From: Wylensekiella montiformis
GTDB lineage: Bacteria > Bacillota > Negativicutes > Selenomonadales > Selenomonadaceae
NCBI RefSeq assembly: GCF_009697385.1
Contig: NZ_VUNL01000001.1
Coordinates: forward strand, 244,429-308,428
DNA: 64,000 nt
Direction: 5' to 3'
This document shows, piece by piece, positions 60,484 through 64,000 of the stretch (its first letter is position 1; each line of letters begins with the position of its first letter). The notes under the pieces are model-generated. The model was not told the DNA's origin, made no database searches, and saw nothing but the letters and a program-made list of their open reading frames with translations. Both the position numbers and the translations under genes were made by a program.

Positions 60484-61149
60484 ATGATGATGACAAATTA
60501 CATGGACCTGCTTGCGGCAAATTCGCCCTGGAACCTGATCCTTTTTATGGTAATCCCCGTCGCAGCCGCTGAAGCAATGGTCGCCGCCGAATTTTATATG
60601 CTCTACCGGAAAGATGACAGCACGCAAACCTGGCAGAAAATCAGCAAAGCACTGGGCATTTTCTCCGGCATCTACTTTGCCGCAGTCGTCGTTTACCTGA
60701 TCGCTGCGGTGATTCCTTCCCTGCACTGGCGCGGAATCATCGACGAAATCGCGATCTTTTTCTATCTGCTTGGCATCTTCCCGCTCGGCGCGATTACGCT
60801 TCTGGAACTCGGCGCAATCGGCAGAAGCCTTTCCGAACGCGAACGCATGCGGAAACACTTCCAGTTCCTGATCGGATTTTTGATCGTCAGCCATATCGCC
60901 ATGATCTTCGGCATGGCCAACCCAACCCTGTCCGGCTGGCGGCCGTCTCCCGCCGATATGCCTATGAACATGAACCACACGGACATGGGCCACATGGACA
61001 GAGCATACTCCGGCCGCTGGCAGTCAAGCGGCGCATCAGACGAAGACTGGTACTGCCCGCCATCCGGCGCCAGCCCGAACCGCTGCCCCGGCTGGGAGCA
61101 GGACACGCCGAGGAATCACCACCATCACAATATGTCCCGAGAACACTGA
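60484..61149 (+). CDS. Membrane protein with Met/His-rich tail (DUF6803-like)
   Basis: 221 residues. Four helices (about 17-38, 52-76, 84-108 and 124-145) are followed by a ~70-residue hydrophilic tail. The tail holds MPMNMNHTDMGHM and near the end NHHHHNMSREH, both suited to binding soft or transition metals. The Met pattern resembles that of the kinase loop encoded divergently, so the two probably respond to the same metal. Similar proteins are annotated as DUF6803 permeases; I make that link from memory with moderate confidence. GGAGG precedes the ATG. Confidence 0.7.
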   Translation: MMMTNYMDLLAANSPWNLILFMVIPVAAAEAMVAAEFYMLYRKDDSTQTWQKISKALGIFSGIYFAAVVVYLIAAVIPSLHWRGIIDEIAIFFYLLGIFPLGAITLLELGAIGRSLSERERMRKHFQFLIGFLIVSHIAMIFGMANPTLSGWRPSPADMPMNMNHTDMGHMDRAYSGRWQSSGASDEDWYCPPSGASPNRCPGWEQDTPRNHHHHNMSREH

Positions 61150-61160
61150 AAAACAAAACG

Positions 61161-61185
61161 CCAGCAGAAAACCTGCTGGTTTTTT
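61161..61185 (+). terminator. Terminator after the Met/His-rich membrane protein gene
   Basis: CCAGCAG and CTGCTGG form a 7-bp stem with loop AAAAC, followed by six T. Confidence 0.8.
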
Positions 61186-61194
61186 ATTACATTA

Positions 61195-61242
61195 TTGACA
61201 TATGTCATAAATGTGTTATACTCATATTATCGACATATGTCA
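61195..61242 (+). promoter_or_regulatory. DUF134-gene promoter with two palindromic operators
   Basis: TTGACA (61195-61200), 16 bases and TATACT (61217-61222). TGACATATGTCA (61196-61207) overlaps the -35 and CGACATATGTCA (61231-61242) lies downstream of the start. Their centres are 35 bases apart, so they could hold a DNA loop or bind two dimers. The DUF134 protein encoded next has a helix-turn-helix and is the likely repressor. Confidence 0.75.
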
Positions 61243-61255
61243 AAAAGGAGTTCCT

Positions 61256-61963
61256 ATGGCCAGACCATGCAAAAAAAGAAGAATCTGCGCTGCACCGCGC
61301 TGCCGTCGCTTTCTCCCCGATCTGCCGGAACAAACGCCGGAAGTCCGGATGAGTCTCGAGGAATTGGAATGTATTCGCCTGCTGGATTATCTGGGCATGA
61401 CGCAGGAAGAATGCGCCCGACAGCTCGGCGTAGCCAGAACCACCGTACAAGCCCTGTATACCTCCGCCCGCCGGAGAATAGCAGGCTGCCTCATCGAAGG
61501 CCGCCCGCTGCACATCGGCGGAGGAAATTACGAACTGTGCACAGCAAAAAACACTTGCTGCGCCTTCCCGCGGCAAAACAGGATGAAGAAAGGATGTCAG
61601 ACCATGAAATTAGCCGTCACCTATGAAAACGGACAGATTTTCCAGCACTTCGGCAAGACCAGCCAGTTTAAGGTATATACCATCGAAAACAACGCCGTCC
61701 GCGAATCACATATCCTTGACTGCAACGGAGCCGGCCACAGCGCGCTGGCCGATCTGCTCCAGCGCGAAGGCATCGACACACTCATCTGCGGCGGAATCGG
61801 TCAGGGCGCCCAAAATGCTCTGTCTTCCGCCGGCATCCGCCTCTACGGCGGAGCCAGCGGCGACGCCGACGCCGCCGTAAACGACCTTCTGGCCGGGAAG
61901 CTGAACTACGACCCAGCCGTCCACTGCAGCCACCACGCCGCCGGACACACTTGCCACCACTAA
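61256..61963 (+). CDS. DUF134 DNA-binding domain fused to a NifX/NifB-type domain
   Basis: 235 residues from ATG 61256, behind AAAGGAG. Residues 1-95 are DUF134: MARPCKKRRICAAPRCRRF and a sigma-70 region 4-like helix-turn-helix (MTQEECARQLGVARTTVQAL). A Cys-rich linker follows. From residue 117 a dinitrogenase iron-molybdenum cofactor (NifX-like) domain begins: MKLAVTYENGQIFQHFGK and LICGGIGQGAQNAL. The tail HCSHHAAGHTCHH could bind metal. A metal- or cluster-responsive autoregulator is likely. Both domains often occur as neighbours; the fusion is a known but less common form. Confidence 0.85.
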   Translation: MARPCKKRRICAAPRCRRFLPDLPEQTPEVRMSLEELECIRLLDYLGMTQEECARQLGVARTTVQALYTSARRRIAGCLIEGRPLHIGGGNYELCTAKNTCCAFPRQNRMKKGCQTMKLAVTYENGQIFQHFGKTSQFKVYTIENNAVRESHILDCNGAGHSALADLLQREGIDTLICGGIGQGAQNALSSAGIRLYGGASGDADAAVNDLLAGKLNYDPAVHCSHHAAGHTCHH

Positions 61964-61995
61964 CCCCCCGCAAAACCGCACACGAAAATATTCTC

Positions 61996-62025
61996 TTTAC
62001 AAAACAACAAAAACTATGATATACT
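61996..62025 (+). promoter_or_regulatory. Promoter of tRNA-Ser
   Basis: TTTACA (61996-62001), 18 bases and TATACT (62020-62025), about 21 bases before the tRNA. Confidence 0.6.
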
Positions 62026-62046
62026 ATTTCTGTTCTTGACGAACAC

Positions 62047-62135
62047 GGAGAGGTGTCCGAGTGGTCGAAGGTGCTTGACTCGAAATCAAGTGTGGTGAAT
62101 AGCCACCGTGGGTTCGAATCCCACCCTCTCTGCCA
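62047..62135 (+). tRNA. tRNA-Ser (anticodon CGA)
   Basis: 89 bases including CCA. The acceptor stem is GGAGAGG with CCTCTCT, the anticodon arm CTTGA-CTCGAAA-TCAAG reads UCG, a long variable arm (GTGGTGAATAGCCAC) marks class II tRNA, and the T arm is GTGGGTTCGAATCCCAC. The CCA is encoded. It also forms the boundary between GC-rich and AT-rich DNA. Confidence 0.96.
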
Positions 62136-62382
62136 TTGAGATTAAAGGGCTTTTTCTTTGAACAGGTTTTGGCTAGTCTGGTTTCCATTTTAGCTAAAAC
62201 TGGTTGTCGAAAAGTTGTCCACAGGTTATTAAGTTCAATTTTTCGGAGAGAAAGAGAGTCCTATTCCTAAAGAATCAGTATTCCTATGGGGTACTGGTTC
62301 TTTTTTTGTTAGAAAATGTCTTAAAATCTATTTTCAATTTGCCACGGTGAAAAAAGCAGAACTTATTTTAGGTCGTTTCATC
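62136..62382. other. AT-rich spacer after tRNA-Ser, no gene seen
   Basis: About 250 bases with no convincing open frame. It contains TTGTCCACAGG and a T-rich stretch near 62305. Base composition shifts here from GC-rich to AT-rich. Confidence 0.5.
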
Positions 62383-63554
62383 TTATTGCATACCAGTTGA
62401 ATACAAAAGATTACTTAAATAATCATCAAGGGCTTGTTTTTGTTCTGGTGTATAATATTTCTTTGATTGAACTGTACTAGTTCCTACCCAGTCAATAATT
62501 TTATATTCTCGACTGTTTTTTCTGGCAACAATTACTTTGATTGTAATATCCCCTTGTGGAATATCTTTAAAATATTTTGAGCCGTCTTCTATGTTAACAT
62601 GATTTTCATCCCAACAATTGTTCTTAATTGCCCAAGCAACTTGTCCAATAACATAATTTGCTCGTTCATAAGCAGTATACAGTTGTTTTTTACTCTCCAT
62701 ATTAACAAAATTTGCTACTTCATATTGTGGAGGAATAACAATTTCCCATTTTTTCCCTTGACTATCTTTTATATAAAAAATTTCATTTTCTTGAGAACTT
62801 TCGTTATAGAAATTAACACGCCCACCTGCCATTTGGCGTATATACTTATATGTAGCATTCCAACGGCTAATATTAGTTGGGTGCTTTCCTCCTATATTCC
62901 AACCCATTTGTTGAGCTGCTCTATACATGCTAATTAAATCTCCTCCAACACTAAATTGAGGAACATTTTCTAAAAGACGAATTCCAAAAGCATCTGCACG
63001 AGTCTCCATCTGCATTGTATCTTTGTCTGATGTTTCGTTAGTTTGATTAAGATTAGCATCAATCACAGCATCATTATAATACCAATGACCACATTCATGG
63101 GCATAGTCAGAAGCAATAGCACTTAAAGCATAAACATTATAATCTTTAGGAGTCAAAGTTACTTTTTACTACCATAAACGGGTGCTGAATTTACTAATAC
63201 ACTACCTCTAGTAAGGCTAATATAACCACCTCCATAGCTACCGCCACCATCCCTGCTATCGGTAGCATCCCCTACAGGTTCAATATATACTTCTTTTAAG
63301 CCATCAGCGTATTTTGAATTACTTTTCCATATTTTTTTTGGATTATATTTAATAAGTGGAGCTTGGATGTTTTTTTCAAGATATTCACTTCTTTGTAATC
63401 CACCAAGCTTATTTTTTAAAAAATAATCAATTTCCATTTTATCAGCGGCAATATGGTAATCTTTCCCAATAGGAACATATGCCAATGCACTTGAATAAGT
63501 TGTAACGGCTATGGCTAAAGTCATAACGCTTGTTAAAATTTTCTTTTTAATCAT
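62383..63554 (-). pseudogene. Secreted HExxH metallopeptidase-like gene, split by a frameshift
   Basis: The upstream part (63159-63554, 131 residues) starts at an ATG behind GGAGGAAATT. It has a signal peptide (MIKKKILTSVMTLAIAVTTY, cleavage near ALA) and stops just after GSKK at an AAAAAG run. The downstream part (62383-63156) is open in the -1 frame from a TTG without a ribosome site. It holds YAHECGHWYYND (zinc HExxH) and METRADAFGIRLLEN (ExxAD, likely third ligand). One added A would join them into ~390 residues. Mutation, sequencing error or -1 frameshifting could explain it. The gene is far more AT-rich than the rest of the window. Confidence 0.65.
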
Positions 63555-64000
63555 AATTTCCTCCGTAAAATAAAAGTCTATGTAAATGGAACTACCCAGT
63601 ATTTTTTTGTTTCCAACCAAACAATTTACTTCACGGAGTTCACCTCTTTTCGTATTATTTATCCTGTATTATTCATGTCCGCAGACGCTTAGACCACTCA
63701 TCCAGCACAAATCCTAGGCTGAAAGCTCTTTCATCATTCCACCTTCTGGGTGGAGCACTAGCATGTATACAAAAAGAGATTCTTTTGCTAAAATTGCAAG
63801 TGCCAAAACTCAACAATTAGCAAAGGAGAAGCTCTAATGTCAAGTTTAGCAAATACAACGCTTTCTTTCAAGTTGTAGGTTTGTCAATGATGTGAGACCG
63901 ATAAAAGTTATCAATTATGAGGCATTCCCATAGATGTAATCCATAATATCGCCTTGGATTTTTGGGGCTTTTTTCGGTTGAAATACAAGGGATAATGCTT
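63555..64000. other. AT-rich terminal stretch with no clear full gene
   Basis: About 445 bases. Two tiny frames on the plus strand (63763-63837 and 63837-63878) are joined by TAATG, and the second has AAAGGAG upstream. A TCCACC/GGTGGA hairpin precedes them. I see no tRNA, repeat of the tRNA-Ser 3' end, or integrase within the window. Confidence 0.45.
63763..63837 (+). CDS. Possible 24-codon small peptide
   Basis: ATG to TAA encoding a basic, Lys/Ala/Gln-rich peptide (MYTKRDSFAKIASAKTQQLA and four more residues). It has no good ribosome site of its own. The next ATG overlaps its stop and follows AAAGGAG, so it may be a leader for translation of a gene beyond the window, or a remnant. Confidence 0.25.
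   Translation: MYTKRDSFAKIASAKTQQLAKEKL

Noticed and set aside
63660..63760. tRNA- or riboswitch-like sequence (GAGTGGTCTAAGC on the minus strand)
   Set aside because: Only a D-arm-like stretch is present; no further arms or known riboswitch core could be matched.
1..64000. CRISPR array or prophage structural genes
   Set aside because: No regularly spaced direct repeats, cas genes, capsid, tail or terminase genes are visible.

Overview
The window looks like a chromosomal segment of a diderm Firmicute (class Negativicutes). It carries Firmicutes-type housekeeping genes with strong GGAGG ribosome sites, including ComEB-type dCMP deaminase, AtpI/AtpZ, a DUF896 protein, a 6S-like RNA and meso-diaminopimelate dehydrogenase. 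It also carries an almost complete lipopolysaccharide and outer-membrane (OM) assembly set. GC content is moderately high until the last ~1.9 kb, where it drops sharply. The genus cannot be fixed from sequence alone; a Selenomonas/Megasphaera/Veillonella-type relative is plausible.

Layout. 1-1,156 (minus): 5' end of the F-type ATP synthase region (atpB start, atpI, an AtpZ-like gene). 1,279-3,575 (minus): wecB and wecA, behind a near-consensus promoter. 3,684-4,554 (minus): dCMP deaminase and a RuvC/YqgF-like nuclease. 4,632-40,223 (minus): a ~35-kb envelope supercluster. In transcription order it reads mlaE-mlaF-mlaD, tolC, tamB, a sigma factor, a proline-rich membrane protein, bamA, an uncharacterised barrel-like protein, three Skp/OmpH-like genes, lpxD, an lpxL paralog, lpxC, fabZ, lpxA, lpxI, lpxB, msbA, a waaA-lpxK fusion, kdsB, kdsA, kdsD, kdsC, a second lpxL paralog, lptC, lptA, lptB, lptF/G and a DUF3084 protein. 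Together these make Kdo2-lipid A, flip it (MsbA), start its export (LptBFCA), fold OM proteins (BamA, Skp-like proteins, TamB) and move phospholipids (MlaEFD). lptD and mlaA are not in the window.

40,391-58,482 is mixed. It holds rnhA, ubiX, serS, an ArsR/ferredoxin/NapH-like operon followed by a YeiH-type exporter, ddh, DUF896, a 6S-like RNA, a SWIM-SNF2 helicase, a heptosyltransferase, a FakA-like protein lacking the catalytic aspartates, a large FtsA-like protein and rpmF. 58,546-61,963 holds a two-component system with a Met/His-rich sensor loop, a membrane protein with a Met/His-rich tail, and a DUF134-NifX fusion preceded by two copies of a palindromic operator.

62,047-62,135 is tRNA-Ser(CGA). 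Everything after it is AT-rich and looks acquired. It contains a secreted HExxH metallopeptidase gene broken into two frames at an A-run.

Non-coding structure of note: a dispersed palindromic repeat in three copies, a promoter-terminator leader before the YeiH gene, several operator-like dyads, and many clear bidirectional terminators.
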